A DNA stretch of 64,000 bases from CALESS01 sp964405455 (GCA_964405455.1 CAYOOA010000006.1:13580-77579); one strand, 5' to 3'. Shown: positions 26,679-36,443, counted from the stretch's first letter. Program-made: numbers and translations. Notes: a model not told the origin generated them from the letters alone.

Positions 26679-28592
26679 TTGCATCGGTTTTATCGGTGGA
26701 TCATTGGTGCGTTGCTAATCTTCCTGCTGGCGGCTTTGCCCGGCCAGATGAATAAAATTGCGCCGGCTTCCGCTGAAGAAACCACCCCCCAGCCCTATCA
26801 ACGCCAGGTGACCTTGAAAGTCAGTTTCACCTTTTATGAATGGTGGCTGGTGCGCTGGCGCACCAACGAAGTCCTCTGCCAGTTGTTTGTGGAGCATGAA
26901 GGGCTGCCATCCCTGGGGGAAGTACAGTACTACTGTCCAGCAGCCGTTTACAATGAATGGCGCACCACACCGCCCTGTCCGCAGGCGATGGATAACGGCG
27001 ATACGACCCGCTGCCCCGGCATTTACTCGCACTTTAATGGCTCCTTCCCGGCCCAACGTGATGTGCAGGTGAAGCTGCCCATGCCGCGCGTCTGGTTGAA
27101 CGTGGAAAACTGCAACCCCGACCCCGTCCAGAACCGCTGCACCACCGTTCCAAATCTTGTGTTGGAAGGAGAAGAACCGCTCCCCAATGAAGCGGTGATT
27201 CGCATCAATGGGATTCTCAATGGGCAGACATTTTCTTGCCCTTCCGAGCGGTGTGTTCTACCTTTGGTCCCAACCGGGCCGCAGGGCACCAATATCGAGT
27301 TCTGGGCGGATTCCTCCTTTGGCGATTCCAGCCAACATTTCACCGGCCTGGTGCGCCTGGTGCCCTGGGGAGACTTCATGAACCCCGACAGCCCGGCATC
27401 CTCCGCAAGCCAGCAATTGTGGTACCTGGATGTCCTCAGCGGGCAGTGGCGTGGGGAAACACTGGCGAGTTGTTCGGATACCTGGCAGGTCTTTCCGGAT
27501 GTAGGCGGACCGCCGGCCTGGCTGAGCACTCCCTTGAAGTTGCAGGATTTATCCACCACGCGCTCCTATTATTTCCTGGCCGCCATGCTGATCCGTAACG
27601 GTGAAGTCGATGCAGGAATGTGTGATGACGGCGGCTTAAGTTCCGAATTCGCGGCCAGCGCCTGCGGTGTGGATGCCGCGCATGAAGCCATCCTGGCCTG
27701 GCAAAACCAATTTGACCAGGAGATTCTCAACGTGGCTGCTGAAACCGGCATTCCCGGACAGTTGATGAAAAACCTCTTTGGACGCGAATCCCAGCTCTGG
27801 CCGGCCCTCTATCAAACCTACCAGGAGGCCGGGCTTGGCCAGTTGACCGATAACGGTGCGGATGCCGTGTTGCTCTGGAACCCGGATTTCTACGCCCAGG
27901 TTTGCCCCCTGGTTCTTTCCCAGGAGACTTGCGACCTTGGCTTTGGCAACCTGCCTGAAAAAGATCAACTCATGTTACGCGGGGCGCTGGTCCAGCAAAC
28001 CAATGCAAGCTGCCCGGATTGCCCGGCCGGGATTGATCTTTCCCAGGCGAATTTCTCCATCAAAGTTTTTGCGGAGAGCCTGCAGGGTAACTGCGCCCAG
28101 GTCGGACGGATGTTAACCAATACCACCGGCAAATACCCGGGTCAGGTTGCCTCCTTTGAAGATTTATGGAAATTCACCCTGGTCAATTACAATGCCGGTT
28201 CCGGCTGCCTGGGAAATGCCATCCAGAACACTTTCCAGGCCGGCCAGTTGCTAACCTGGGCCAACGTCTCCAGCCACCTGGATGCCGCTTGCACGCAGGC
28301 TGTTGATTATGTCAACGATATCGCCGCGGTCCCCTACGCTACACCCTCCCCCACGCCGTGGATCTGGAAGGATACACCCCTTCCTCTGCCAACCTTCTAT
28401 ATGCCAAGCGGCCCCACCCCCACGCCATTACCAGCCCGGGCCACAGCCACACGCCAGGTTACGCCCACCCCAACCGGCACCCGCCTAACCCCCACCCCGA
28501 CCATCACCCCTGGCGGACCAACATTCACACCAACCAATACCTTGCCGCCATATGACGGTGGGACAATCACGCCAACCCTGCCCGGCTATTAA
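26679..28592 (+). CDS. Secreted protein with lysozyme/transglycosylase-like domain
   Basis: A 637-aa secreted protein started by TTG 26679 with GAGGGG just upstream. A signal peptide (IIGALLIFLLAALPGQ) opens it. The N-terminal half has many Cys and no recognised family. A lytic-transglycosylase-like segment lies at about 350-545: the candidate catalytic Glu in LMKNLFGRESQLW and the NYNAGSG motif in VNYNAGSGCLGNAI. The last ~60 residues are Thr-Pro repeats, a low-complexity stalk. Peptidoglycan-active role is inferred; the fold match is partial. Confidence 0.7.
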   Translation: MHRFYRWIIGALLIFLLAALPGQMNKIAPASAEETTPQPYQRQVTLKVSFTFYEWWLVRWRTNEVLCQLFVEHEGLPSLGEVQYYCPAAVYNEWRTTPPCPQAMDNGDTTRCPGIYSHFNGSFPAQRDVQVKLPMPRVWLNVENCNPDPVQNRCTTVPNLVLEGEEPLPNEAVIRINGILNGQTFSCPSERCVLPLVPTGPQGTNIEFWADSSFGDSSQHFTGLVRLVPWGDFMNPDSPASSASQQLWYLDVLSGQWRGETLASCSDTWQVFPDVGGPPAWLSTPLKLQDLSTTRSYYFLAAMLIRNGEVDAGMCDDGGLSSEFAASACGVDAAHEAILAWQNQFDQEILNVAAETGIPGQLMKNLFGRESQLWPALYQTYQEAGLGQLTDNGADAVLLWNPDFYAQVCPLVLSQETCDLGFGNLPEKDQLMLRGALVQQTNASCPDCPAGIDLSQANFSIKVFAESLQGNCAQVGRMLTNTTGKYPGQVASFEDLWKFTLVNYNAGSGCLGNAIQNTFQAGQLLTWANVSSHLDAACTQAVDYVNDIAAVPYATPSPTPWIWKDTPLPLPTFYMPSGPTPTPLPARATATRQVTPTPTGTRLTPTPTITPGGPTFTPTNTLPPYDGGTITPTLPGY

Positions 28593-28678
28593 ATAGACAA
28601 TTTTAAAATACAGCTTTCAGAAATCCCTCGGGGCTCTGAAGGCTAATTCTTAAAGTTGAGGTAGGGAAAGTATCTGAA

Positions 28679-29734
28679 TTAATACCAGATGCCAGGGATG
28701 CTGGCGCCGCATTTCGGGCAGGTCCCCTGCGGGGTGATGCGGTTTTCCAGAACATTGAATCCGCGGCGCTGCACCAGGCGGGTCATGCACTGCGGACAGC
28801 GCGTATCTTCCAGCGAGCCCACCCGCCCGGGCAGGTTACCGGCATATACATAGTGCAGCCCGGCTTCCTCGCCGATATCCGCCGCCCGCTGCAGGCTGGC
28901 CGCCCCGGTCGGATCCGCGGTACGACGGTAGTCGGGATGGTAGGCAGTCACATGCCAGGGGATATCTTTCGAGACGGAAGCCAGAAAACTGGCCGCCTGC
29001 CACAATTCTTCAGGGGAGTCGTTGAAATCAGGGATGACCAGCGTCACCACCTCAACCCATAGCCCCAGTTCATGCGCCTGCTGGATGGTTTCCAGCACAT
29101 GAGTGAGCACTCCGCCCAGCGAACGGTACTGGTGGTCCTGCATGGTCTTCAGATCAATTTTCAAAGCTGTCAAGTAGGGGGCGAGAAAGAGAAGCGTTTG
29201 TGGGGTGGCATAGCCGTTGCTAACCATGGCGGTGCGCAGCCCCAGCTTGCGCGATTCCTTGAAGATTTCCACCGCCCATTCCGAAGTGATGATCGGCTCA
29301 TTATATGAAGACACCATCAAAGCCGAGCCGGAGCGCCGGGCCACCGCCGCCAGTTCCGCCGCGTCCACCGGTTGAATATATTCCGAACCGTCGCCAGCCG
29401 CGGCATCCCGCAAAACCTGGGAGATGTTCCAGTTCTGGCAGAAATCACAGTGCAGGTTGCAGCCCAGCATACCGAAAGTAAAAGCCCGGCTGCCGGGAAG
29501 AAGGTGATAGAAAGGCTTTTTTTCCACCGGATCGGCATGGGCTGTGGATACATATCCCCACGGCACGCGCAGCACGCCATCGCGGTTGAAGCGCACTTTG
29601 CAGATACCCTCCCGGCCGGGGTGGATGCGACAGGAGTGGGCGCAAGCGGTGCAGCGCACCTCTCCGCTCTCCAAAGCCTCAAACAAGAGGGCCGGGGCGG
29701 TAAAATCCTGGTGGGATTTGATAATTGTTGGCAT
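28679..29734 (-). CDS. amrS: AmmeMemoRadiSam system radical SAM enzyme
   Basis: A 351-aa radical SAM protein of the COG1180/AmrS family. The cluster motif is CNLHCDFC (a CxxxCxxC) after FTFGMLG. The N-terminus carries the extra cysteines CTACAHSCRIHPGREGIC typical of this group, and the C-terminus has a rubredoxin/zinc-ribbon-like pair (CPQC ... CPKCG). Partners AmmeMemo (MEMO1 homologue) and AMMECR1 are not in the window. A TACAGT box lies 6 nt before the ATG. Exact reaction unknown. Confidence 0.9.
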   Translation of the reverse strand: MPTIIKSHQDFTAPALLFEALESGEVRCTACAHSCRIHPGREGICKVRFNRDGVLRVPWGYVSTAHADPVEKKPFYHLLPGSRAFTFGMLGCNLHCDFCQNWNISQVLRDAAAGDGSEYIQPVDAAELAAVARRSGSALMVSSYNEPIITSEWAVEIFKESRKLGLRTAMVSNGYATPQTLLFLAPYLTALKIDLKTMQDHQYRSLGGVLTHVLETIQQAHELGLWVEVVTLVIPDFNDSPEELWQAASFLASVSKDIPWHVTAYHPDYRRTADPTGAASLQRAADIGEEAGLHYVYAGNLPGRVGSLEDTRCPQCMTRLVQRRGFNVLENRITPQGTCPKCGASIPGIWY

Positions 29735-29740
29735 GACTTA

Positions 29741-29746
29741 ACTGTA
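29741..29746 (-). promoter_or_regulatory. -10 box directly upstream of the radical SAM gene
   Basis: TACAGT on the minus strand with a 6-nt gap to the ATG at 29734. It fits the leaderless pattern but has two mismatches to TATAAT. Confidence 0.35.
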
Positions 29747-29780
29747 GCACGGAAAATGCAGGATTCAATGATCCGCAAGG

Positions 29781-30611
29781 TTATTTCGGGCGCGGTGTGA
29801 TTGTTGGGGTGGGTGTCTGGGTGGGCAATGCCGGCAGCCCCTGCAATGCATACAGCTTGAAATCAGTAAAACTAACTGTGACCGCCGTATCCCCGCCGGG
29901 GCGGGCAAACAGGCCGAAGCGGCCGTGGGTGAACACCGAGTCGCGCTGGTTGAACTGGTAGATGCCATCAATGAAAAAACGCATTGCCTGACCCTGCATG
30001 GCGATCCCAATGGTGTGCGCCAGAGGCGCCCCGGGCAGCAAGGCTGAACCGGGCTGCCAATCAGCGGTCACCTCCGCCCGGCCGTTGCGCACGCGTTCCA
30101 GGCGCATCTGTCCATCACAGGAAATGACATAACGGTAGTAATCCTGCACACTGACCGCCCGGAAGATAATGCCGTAGGCATCCAATCCCCGGCACAGGCC
30201 GGGATCTGCCGTCACCTCCAGGTAGAAATCGGTTGCATCCGGCTGCGTACGCAGGCTGGTTAAACTGGTCCGCCCGGTCTGGATGGAAATGGTCAGTTCG
30301 TTCTGGGCAATACTAATTTGGCCAAAGGCATTTTTGGTTAAGTCCCAATCCGCGGAGTTGCTGAAATCATCCACGAGCAGGGCTTCCCCCAGCAGCGGGC
30401 TGTAATTGGGGGTCGGGCTGGGTTCGAGGGTTGGGCGCGGGGTCGGTGTGGCTGTCGCCGGGAACCAGTCAATGGTCGCGGTAGGTGTAATTGTCGGCGG
30501 TTCTATGGTCACTGTACCCGTTGGCTCCGGGTTAGCAACCGACCCAGAACATCCAACCAGAAATAATCCACCCAATATTTGCAGAATAATAAGAAAAATA
30601 GATCGCGTCAA
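29781..30611 (-). CDS. Lipoprotein with concanavalin-like domain
   Basis: A 276-aa lipoprotein: TTG start, signal peptide MTRSIFLIILQILGGLF and lipobox LVGC at residue ~20. A Thr/Pro-rich linker (TPTATIDWFPATATPTPRP) follows, then a domain of about 190 residues of the laminin-G/concanavalin-like jelly-roll type (VDDFSNSADW, YYRYVISCDGQMRLERVRNG, GRFGLFARPGGD). A short Thr-Pro tail ends the protein. Such domains bind or hydrolyse glycans; no catalytic residues can be assigned. Confidence 0.75.
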   Translation of the reverse strand: MTRSIFLIILQILGGLFLVGCSGSVANPEPTGTVTIEPPTITPTATIDWFPATATPTPRPTLEPSPTPNYSPLLGEALLVDDFSNSADWDLTKNAFGQISIAQNELTISIQTGRTSLTSLRTQPDATDFYLEVTADPGLCRGLDAYGIIFRAVSVQDYYRYVISCDGQMRLERVRNGRAEVTADWQPGSALLPGAPLAHTIGIAMQGQAMRFFIDGIYQFNQRDSVFTHGRFGLFARPGGDTAVTVSFTDFKLYALQGLPALPTQTPTPTITPRPK

Positions 30612-30768
30612 TTATTTCAATCCAACTATATGTAGAATATCCTCGAAGTTATTATATCGAAAGAACCTGATAAACAGATGAGCGCAGCCTGCCAAGGTTT
30701 TACAATGAAAGGTTGGAAATGGATCTGAAAAGCAATTTCTAAGGTTGGTTTTATCGATAAACCCTTCA

Positions 30769-30799
30769 TTGCCGGAATGAAAAATATCTATGCTATAAT
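30769..30799 (+). promoter_or_regulatory. Likely promoter of the glycan operon
   Basis: TTGCCG (30769-30774), a 19-nt spacer and TATAAT (30794-30799). The spacer is long, so the -35 is uncertain. The leader to ATG 30873 is about 67 nt. The surrounding 30612-30872 is AT-rich and holds no gene that I can support. Confidence 0.45.
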
Positions 30800-30872
30800 C
30801 CTTAAACGTATTCTTATTCGCTTCTAATCTTAATCCTACCAATCCTTTCCAGATGTTTACGGGGATTATCCA

Positions 30873-32834
30873 ATGAGCACGCACTCCGAACCGAATGAGG
30901 GAACACGAAAAGTCAGGCTCTTTTTTGCACTAATCGGTCTTCTAGTCATCCTGATTGGTCAAACCCTGGGCTATGCTTCACCTCTGGTTATCGATAAATA
31001 TCCCATTCAAATGATCATCCTGTCGGCAATTGGCCTGGTCATTTTCTCCGTTAGCTTCTACATTCCCGTAAGCAAGTCTATGCAAGCCGGAATCAACCGA
31101 ATAAGAATTTCCAGGAAGGTAGTCTGGATCGTGTTTGCGATCATTTTTTCTGGGCTTTCGGCTTTTTCAATGGTTTTGTTCAGTAAATCAAATCAAAAAG
31201 TCTATCTCCCCGTTTTAATCACCTGGTTTTTTGCCGGCATACTATATTTATTTGCTCTGCGGGAAAACAGCCCCACGGTCAAAAATATCAAAGTGTGGTT
31301 GGCTGCCCATCGTACGGAACTTCTCATGCTTTGCGGCATCACCCTGCTTGCCGCCATTTTACGATTTTATAAGCTTGGTATTTATCCCCGAATTATTGAT
31401 GGCGATGAAGGACTGATGGGGCTTTTCGCCACAACCACAACTTCAGGTCACTATGCCAACCCATTTGCTTTGTGGGAGAACTTTGGCGCTTTATATTTAC
31501 AAGCAGTCAATCTATCTTTCGAGATTTTTGGTGCCACCCCCTTTGCCCTGCGCCTTTTACCTGCACTCAGTGGCACCGCAGCCATACCAGCCCTTTACTT
31601 ACTGTCTCGCCAGGTTGCTGGAAAACGGGTTGCCACTATCAGTGCTCTTTTACTGGCAATCTCTCACACTCACATTCATTTCAGCCGGATTGCATCCGTC
31701 GGATATATTCACGGAACCTGGCTGGTCCCGCTTGAATTTTTTCTACTGATCCGCGGGCTTGAAAAGAAGAAATCCTGGTTGACCGCGGCTGGTGGCGCTC
31801 TCCTGGCGGTTCATTTCAGCGTCTACCTGACTTCACAGATTATCGTCGGTTTGTTAATTGTATACTTCCTGATAACATTTTTATTCATGAGAAAGTGGTT
31901 CCTGTCCGTCACCCGCCAGGTAGCGGCCTTTATTGGCGGGTTTGCGATTATGATTCTGCCTGAATTGGCCTATATCATCCTGAACCCGTCTGAATTCTTT
32001 AACCGGCTGGCCCAGGATGGCACCTTCCAATCGGGCTGGCTTGCTCAAACCATGCAGCTCACCGGGCAAAGTGCTTTCCAGGTTTTAGCCGGTCGAGTGG
32101 TGCACGCTTTTCTCTCCCTCATCTATTACCCAGCCACTGATTTCTATGGCTCTAATATCCCAATGCTCTCTATCTTCACAGCGGTTTTCTTCTTGCTGGG
32201 ACTAATAATTGCACTCCGGAAATTACGTTCTCCAGGAATGCTCCTCATGAACGGCTATTTCTGGGCGCCTGTCCTTGCAATCGGAATTTTCTCAATTCCC
32301 CCCTCAGCGGATTCATACCGCATGTTGATCGTTCTACCGCCGGCTCTGCTGATGGCTGGGATGGCCATTGATGAAATCATGGGACTGATTGGGGTTGGCT
32401 GGGAACGGGCTGGGAAGTCTTATGCTTTTTTGGTTGGAGCCTTATTACTCAGCCTGGCCGCCTTTAATTTATGGGCTTATTACGGCGATTTTGTCGGCCA
32501 GTGCCGATATGGGGGCAACCTGGCCGGACGGTTTGCCTCATACCTGGGTAAATATGCTCAAACGATCGATGAAGGATCGAAAATTTATTTGTTGAGTGAT
32601 GAAACCTATTTTTATGGTTCGCATGCATCAACGGATTTTTTGAGCGGACAGAAAAAGATTACAAATGTTGCCGGTCCAATCAACACTATGCCTGGCGTCC
32701 TTGGCGATACAATTATCGCCAGCCCAGCCCGTATCCCCGAGCTTGAGGCCTGGATTCATGATCATCCTGGCGGAAAAACCAATTATGTTCGGGATTGCAG
32801 TAATATCATTTTATTGGGATATAAAATCCCTTGA
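30873..32834 (+). CDS. GT39-type membrane glycosyltransferase
   Basis: A 653-aa GT-C glycosyltransferase with about twelve transmembrane segments. The acidic motif IIDGDEGLMGLF near residue 175 is the expected catalytic Asp-Glu region, and FALRLLPALSGTAAIPALYL is the family-typical second block. GGGGA precedes the ATG. It is the first of a five-gene operon. It likely transfers a sugar from a polyprenyl donor at the outer face. The A/T richness is visibly higher than in flanking genes. Confidence 0.88.
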   Translation: MSTHSEPNEGTRKVRLFFALIGLLVILIGQTLGYASPLVIDKYPIQMIILSAIGLVIFSVSFYIPVSKSMQAGINRIRISRKVVWIVFAIIFSGLSAFSMVLFSKSNQKVYLPVLITWFFAGILYLFALRENSPTVKNIKVWLAAHRTELLMLCGITLLAAILRFYKLGIYPRIIDGDEGLMGLFATTTTSGHYANPFALWENFGALYLQAVNLSFEIFGATPFALRLLPALSGTAAIPALYLLSRQVAGKRVATISALLLAISHTHIHFSRIASVGYIHGTWLVPLEFFLLIRGLEKKKSWLTAAGGALLAVHFSVYLTSQIIVGLLIVYFLITFLFMRKWFLSVTRQVAAFIGGFAIMILPELAYIILNPSEFFNRLAQDGTFQSGWLAQTMQLTGQSAFQVLAGRVVHAFLSLIYYPATDFYGSNIPMLSIFTAVFFLLGLIIALRKLRSPGMLLMNGYFWAPVLAIGIFSIPPSADSYRMLIVLPPALLMAGMAIDEIMGLIGVGWERAGKSYAFLVGALLLSLAAFNLWAYYGDFVGQCRYGGNLAGRFASYLGKYAQTIDEGSKIYLLSDETYFYGSHASTDFLSGQKKITNVAGPINTMPGVLGDTIIASPARIPELEAWIHDHPGGKTNYVRDCSNIILLGYKIP

Positions 32835-32840
32835 GGAAAC

Positions 32841-33581
32841 TTGGAAGTCTCTGAATATGAGGTAATGTATCGGGTTGAAGACAGCCATTGGTGGTATCGT
32901 GGGATGGCATCCATTTCAACTGCAATCCTCAAGCGCTGGAGATCCACCGAAAAAAAACTCAAGATCCTCGATGCGGGTTGCGGAACCGGCGCAGCGATGA
33001 AGTCTTTTCTCTCAGACATTGGTGAGGTGATTGGCCTGGATTTATCTCCCCATGCTTTATCATTCTGCCACCTTCGAGGTGCGGACCCATTAGTCCGGGC
33101 AACTGTATCGAACCTTCCTTTCAAAACCAATAGCTTCAACCTTGTCACCAGTTTCGATGTTCTTTATGCACGAACCGTTCCGGATGTACAGGCGGCATTG
33201 AAGGAATTCAGCCGCGTCCTGGAACCCGGAGGGCAACTCTTGCTGCGGCTCCCAGCCTACGACTGGCTGCGCGGCCGCCATGATCGTGCTGTCTGGACTG
33301 CCCGCCGTTTTACCGCCCATCACCTCGTGAAACTACTTGAAAGAATTGGATTGGTTGTTCAGCATTATTCTTATGCAAATACCATTCTCTTCCCTCTGGC
33401 TCTCTTGAAAAGAATGGGTGGTCAGATTTTCCCGGCCGCTGATTCTTCTCCTGACCTGTTTCTCCCTCCTCATTGGCTAAACCAAGTTCTCTCTGCATTT
33501 TTGAAAATGGAGGCGCCCCTGGTCGCGCGCAGCCAACTTCCATTTGGGCTGAGCATATTCGCGCTGGCGCAGAAGCCGTGA
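32841..33581 (+). CDS. SAM-dependent methyltransferase
   Basis: A 246-aa class I methyltransferase. Motif I is ILDAGCGTGAAM, the acidic motif II is IGLDLSPHAL, and the N-terminal DSHWWYRGM is typical of glycan- or polyketide-associated members. TTG 32841 is taken as the start: it begins 6 nt after the GT39 stop and the N-terminus aligns with the family. Its last bases overlap the next gene by 4 nt. It probably methylates a sugar or lipid-linked intermediate. Confidence 0.83.
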   Translation: MEVSEYEVMYRVEDSHWWYRGMASISTAILKRWRSTEKKLKILDAGCGTGAAMKSFLSDIGEVIGLDLSPHALSFCHLRGADPLVRATVSNLPFKTNSFNLVTSFDVLYARTVPDVQAALKEFSRVLEPGGQLLLRLPAYDWLRGRHDRAVWTARRFTAHHLVKLLERIGLVVQHYSYANTILFPLALLKRMGGQIFPAADSSPDLFLPPHWLNQVLSAFLKMEAPLVARSQLPFGLSIFALAQKP

Positions 33582-34333
33582 TAACACAAACTCAAAATGG
33601 AATTTTGCCCCGCCTGTCTGGAATCAGTGCTGTTTTTCCGGCGTTCAATGATGGCGGAACCATCCCCAGCATGATCCTGACTGCCATTCTGGCGTTACGC
33701 CAGGTGACGGATGATTATGAAATCATTGTCACAAACGACGGCAGCTCAGACTACACTCGCCAGGTATTGGATGAAATGTGCCTTCGCTATCCTGAACTGC
33801 GGGTGATCCACCACGACCGGAATCTGGGGTACGGTGCAGCTTTGCGCAGCGGCTTTTCCGCTGCGACCAAGGAATGGATTTTTTATACTGACGGTGATGC
33901 CCAATACAATCCACTGGAACTTATCAACCTGGTGGCTGCTGTCAGGGATGATGTGGATGTAGTCAATGGCTATAAAATTTCGCGCAGTGATCCCCTTGAT
34001 CGAAAGATCATCGGGCGGGTATATCATTACCTGGTCAAATGGGCTTTTGGCTTCCATCTACGGGATGTTGATTGCGATTTTCGTTTGATCCGGAGAAAAA
34101 TATTCACGGAAATTCAACTGGAAAGTACCACCGGCACACTTCCCCTGGAAATGGTCAAGAAATTTCAAGATGCAGGATATCATTTCGCTGAAGTTCCTGT
34201 TCATCATTATTTTCGACAGTATGGAAAGTCCCAATTTTTCAACTGGAGGCGTTTACTCGCCACCGCGATTCAGCTCTATCAATTATGGCTGAAACTTATC
34301 ATCCATAAAGAAAACGGCCACTCTGCGCAATGA
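33578..34333 (+). CDS. Family 2 glycosyltransferase
   Basis: A 251-aa GT2. The nucleotide-binding region is ISAVFPAFNDGGT to IIVTNDGSSD, the DxD-like motif is YTDGDAQYNP and the acceptor-side motif is DVDCDFRLIRR. The GTG start at 33578 overlaps the preceding TGA (GTGA), which favours translational coupling. No long C-terminal membrane part, though there is a hydrophobic patch near the end. Resembles dolichol-phosphate-mannose synthase-type enzymes that make polyprenyl-phosphate sugars, which would feed the GT39 enzyme. Confidence 0.88.
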   Translation: MITQTQNGILPRLSGISAVFPAFNDGGTIPSMILTAILALRQVTDDYEIIVTNDGSSDYTRQVLDEMCLRYPELRVIHHDRNLGYGAALRSGFSAATKEWIFYTDGDAQYNPLELINLVAAVRDDVDVVNGYKISRSDPLDRKIIGRVYHYLVKWAFGFHLRDVDCDFRLIRRKIFTEIQLESTTGTLPLEMVKKFQDAGYHFAEVPVHHYFRQYGKSQFFNWRRLLATAIQLYQLWLKLIIHKENGHSAQ

Positions 34334-35328
34334 TACTCAACACCAATACTGCATATCGCAACAAAAGGGTATTAATCACCGGCGGGATGGGCTTTATCGG
34401 TAGCAACCTGGCGCACCGCATGTTGACCCTGGGAGCAAAGGTAACGATCGTAGATAATCTTGCTCCAGTTTTTGGCGGTAACCCATTTAATCTACACGGC
34501 ATACGACGAAAAGTTCAGTTTGTAAAAGCTGATATTTCAGACGAAGCCAGGATGGCCCGCATCCTGCCAGATCAGGATTTTCTGTTCAATCTTGCCGGAC
34601 AGGTCAGTCATCTTGACAGCATGCTGGATCCTCAAACGGATCTACGGGCGAATGCCCTTGGCCACATAATCCTGTTGGAACTCTGCCGTAAGTTGAACCC
34701 GACAGTCCGGATCATCTTTGCTGGAACGCGCCAGGTTTATGGCCGGCCCCATTATCTGCCGGTGGATGAAAAACATCCGCTCGACCCGGTGGATTTCAAC
34801 GGGATCAGCAAAATGGCGGGGGAGTGGTATCACATGATTGAGCATCAAGTCCATGGATTACGCACAACCAGCTTGCGGATGACGAATGTTTATGGCCCCC
34901 GAATGCGGGTGCGGGATGCCCGCAAGACTTTTATAGGAATATGGTTCCGGCAGCTTATTGAAGGAAGCGAGATAACAATTTATGGCACGGGCAATCAGAT
35001 CCGCGCCTTCAACTATGTGGAGGATGTAATCGATGCCTTGCTGATTGCTGCCTGCAGCCCCCAGGCCGAAGGGAACATTTATAACCTGGGCGGACAGCCG
35101 ATCAGCCTGCTGGATATGGCTCAACGAATGGTGAAAGTGAACGGCAGCGGCTCCTACCGCTTCGAACCATTCCCACCCGAGCGCCAGCGGATTGATATTG
35201 GCGATTATTATGCCGATTTTACTAAAATTCAAACTCAATTGGGCTGGTTGCCGCAGATCCCCCTGGACACAGGGATTAAGCGCACGCTGGAATTTTACCG
35301 AAAGTATCAGAAACAATACTTTTTATGA
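34330..35328 (+). CDS. NAD-dependent epimerase/dehydratase, extended SDR
   Basis: A 332-aa extended short-chain dehydrogenase. The Rossmann motif is LITGGMGFIGSNL, and the upstream catalytic Ser/Thr region is FAGTRQVYG. At the usual Tyr-x-x-x-Lys site the sequence reads FNGISK: the Lys is kept but the catalytic Tyr is Asn. Some sugar-nucleotide SDR members share such a replacement, so it may be real and not an error. It overlaps both neighbours by 4 nt. It would make a modified NDP-sugar used by the neighbouring aminotransferase. Confidence 0.85.
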   Translation: MILNTNTAYRNKRVLITGGMGFIGSNLAHRMLTLGAKVTIVDNLAPVFGGNPFNLHGIRRKVQFVKADISDEARMARILPDQDFLFNLAGQVSHLDSMLDPQTDLRANALGHIILLELCRKLNPTVRIIFAGTRQVYGRPHYLPVDEKHPLDPVDFNGISKMAGEWYHMIEHQVHGLRTTSLRMTNVYGPRMRVRDARKTFIGIWFRQLIEGSEITIYGTGNQIRAFNYVEDVIDALLIAACSPQAEGNIYNLGGQPISLLDMAQRMVKVNGSGSYRFEPFPPERQRIDIGDYYADFTKIQTQLGWLPQIPLDTGIKRTLEFYRKYQKQYFL

Positions 35329-36443
35329 AGATCCCCTTTCTCGACCTGACTGCCCAATACCATAGTTTACGTCCTGAAATTGATAACGCCGTTCGGCGGG
35401 TGATGGAACGCGGCAGTTTCATCCTGGGGGAGGAAGTAGCCGCATTTGAACAGGAATTTGCCACCTCTTGCGGAGCACAACAAGCAGTTGCCGTGGCCTC
35501 CGGGACAGAGGCACTCCAATTGGCTTTGCTGGCCTGCGATGTTGGGGTTGGTGATGAAGTGATCACCAGCGCTTTCACGGCAGTTGCCACCATCGCAGCA
35601 ATTGAAATGACCGGTGCCCGCCCCATCCTTGTCGATATTGACCCGCACCGGTACACCCTATCACTGGCCTGTGTTCAAGCTGCACTAAGTCCTCGCACCC
35701 GGGCAATGATCCCTGTCCATCTCTTCGGCTGTCCGGCTGATCTTGCACCATTGCTGGACTTGGCCCGTGCCCATCATCTTCACCTGATCGAAGACTGCGC
35801 CCAGGCCCATGGAGCGGCTTACCTTTCAAAACAGGTGGGAACATGGGGAGAACTTGGCGCTTTTAGTTTTTATCCATCGAAAAACCTGGGGGCTTATGGA
35901 GATGGTGGCGCTATCTTGACGAACGATAACAACCTGGCTGAAAAATTGCGCAAAATCCGACAATTTGGATGGAACCCAAACCGGATCAGTGAAGAGAAAG
36001 GCATCAACAGCCGCCTGGATGAAATTCAAGCAGCCATCTTACGGGTCAAATTACCCCATCTTCCCGCCTGGAACGACCGTCGCCGGGAATTGGCCCGCCT
36101 GTATCAATCCCTTCTTTCCGATAGCGGGATCCCTCTACCACTTTTTCCGGCTGATTCAGAACCTGTTTTTCACCTTTATGTGATCCGCCACCCCAGGCGG
36201 GATGAGTTACTGAAATTCCTGGCCAGCCGGGAAATCCAAACCCTGGTACATTACCCCGTTCCAATCCATCTCCAGCCCGCCTATGCCGACCTCGGCTATC
36301 AAATAGGTAGCCTGCCGGAAACAGAATTGGCCAGTAGTGAGGTCCTCAGTTTGCCCCTCTTCCCCGAGATGAAAGAGGATGAAGTAATCCAAGTTTGCCG
36401 TGCCATTCTGGATTTTCAGGCTCAAAACCACAAGTTTATCTAA
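35325..36443 (+). CDS. DegT/DnrJ/EryC1-family sugar aminotransferase
   Basis: A 372-aa PLP sugar aminotransferase. Features are the start IPFLDLTAQYHSL, the ASGTEALQLAL segment, IEDCAQAHGA and the PLP-lysine motif FSFYPSKNLGAYGDGG. The family converts keto-sugar nucleotides to amino-sugars; the FdtB/WecE type is the likely relative. It is the last gene of the operon, overlapping the epimerase gene by 4 nt. The product is an amino-sugar for glycan or S-layer decoration, inferred from the operon. Confidence 0.9.
   Translation: MKIPFLDLTAQYHSLRPEIDNAVRRVMERGSFILGEEVAAFEQEFATSCGAQQAVAVASGTEALQLALLACDVGVGDEVITSAFTAVATIAAIEMTGARPILVDIDPHRYTLSLACVQAALSPRTRAMIPVHLFGCPADLAPLLDLARAHHLHLIEDCAQAHGAAYLSKQVGTWGELGAFSFYPSKNLGAYGDGGAILTNDNNLAEKLRKIRQFGWNPNRISEEKGINSRLDEIQAAILRVKLPHLPAWNDRRRELARLYQSLLSDSGIPLPLFPADSEPVFHLYVIRHPRRDELLKFLASREIQTLVHYPVPIHLQPAYADLGYQIGSLPETELASSEVLSLPLFPEMKEDEVIQVCRAILDFQAQNHKFI

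Noticed and set aside
30612..30884. 90-codon minus-strand frame before the glycan operon
   Set aside because: It overlaps the operon promoter, has unusual composition and no ribosome-binding site. A non-coding promoter region is more likely.
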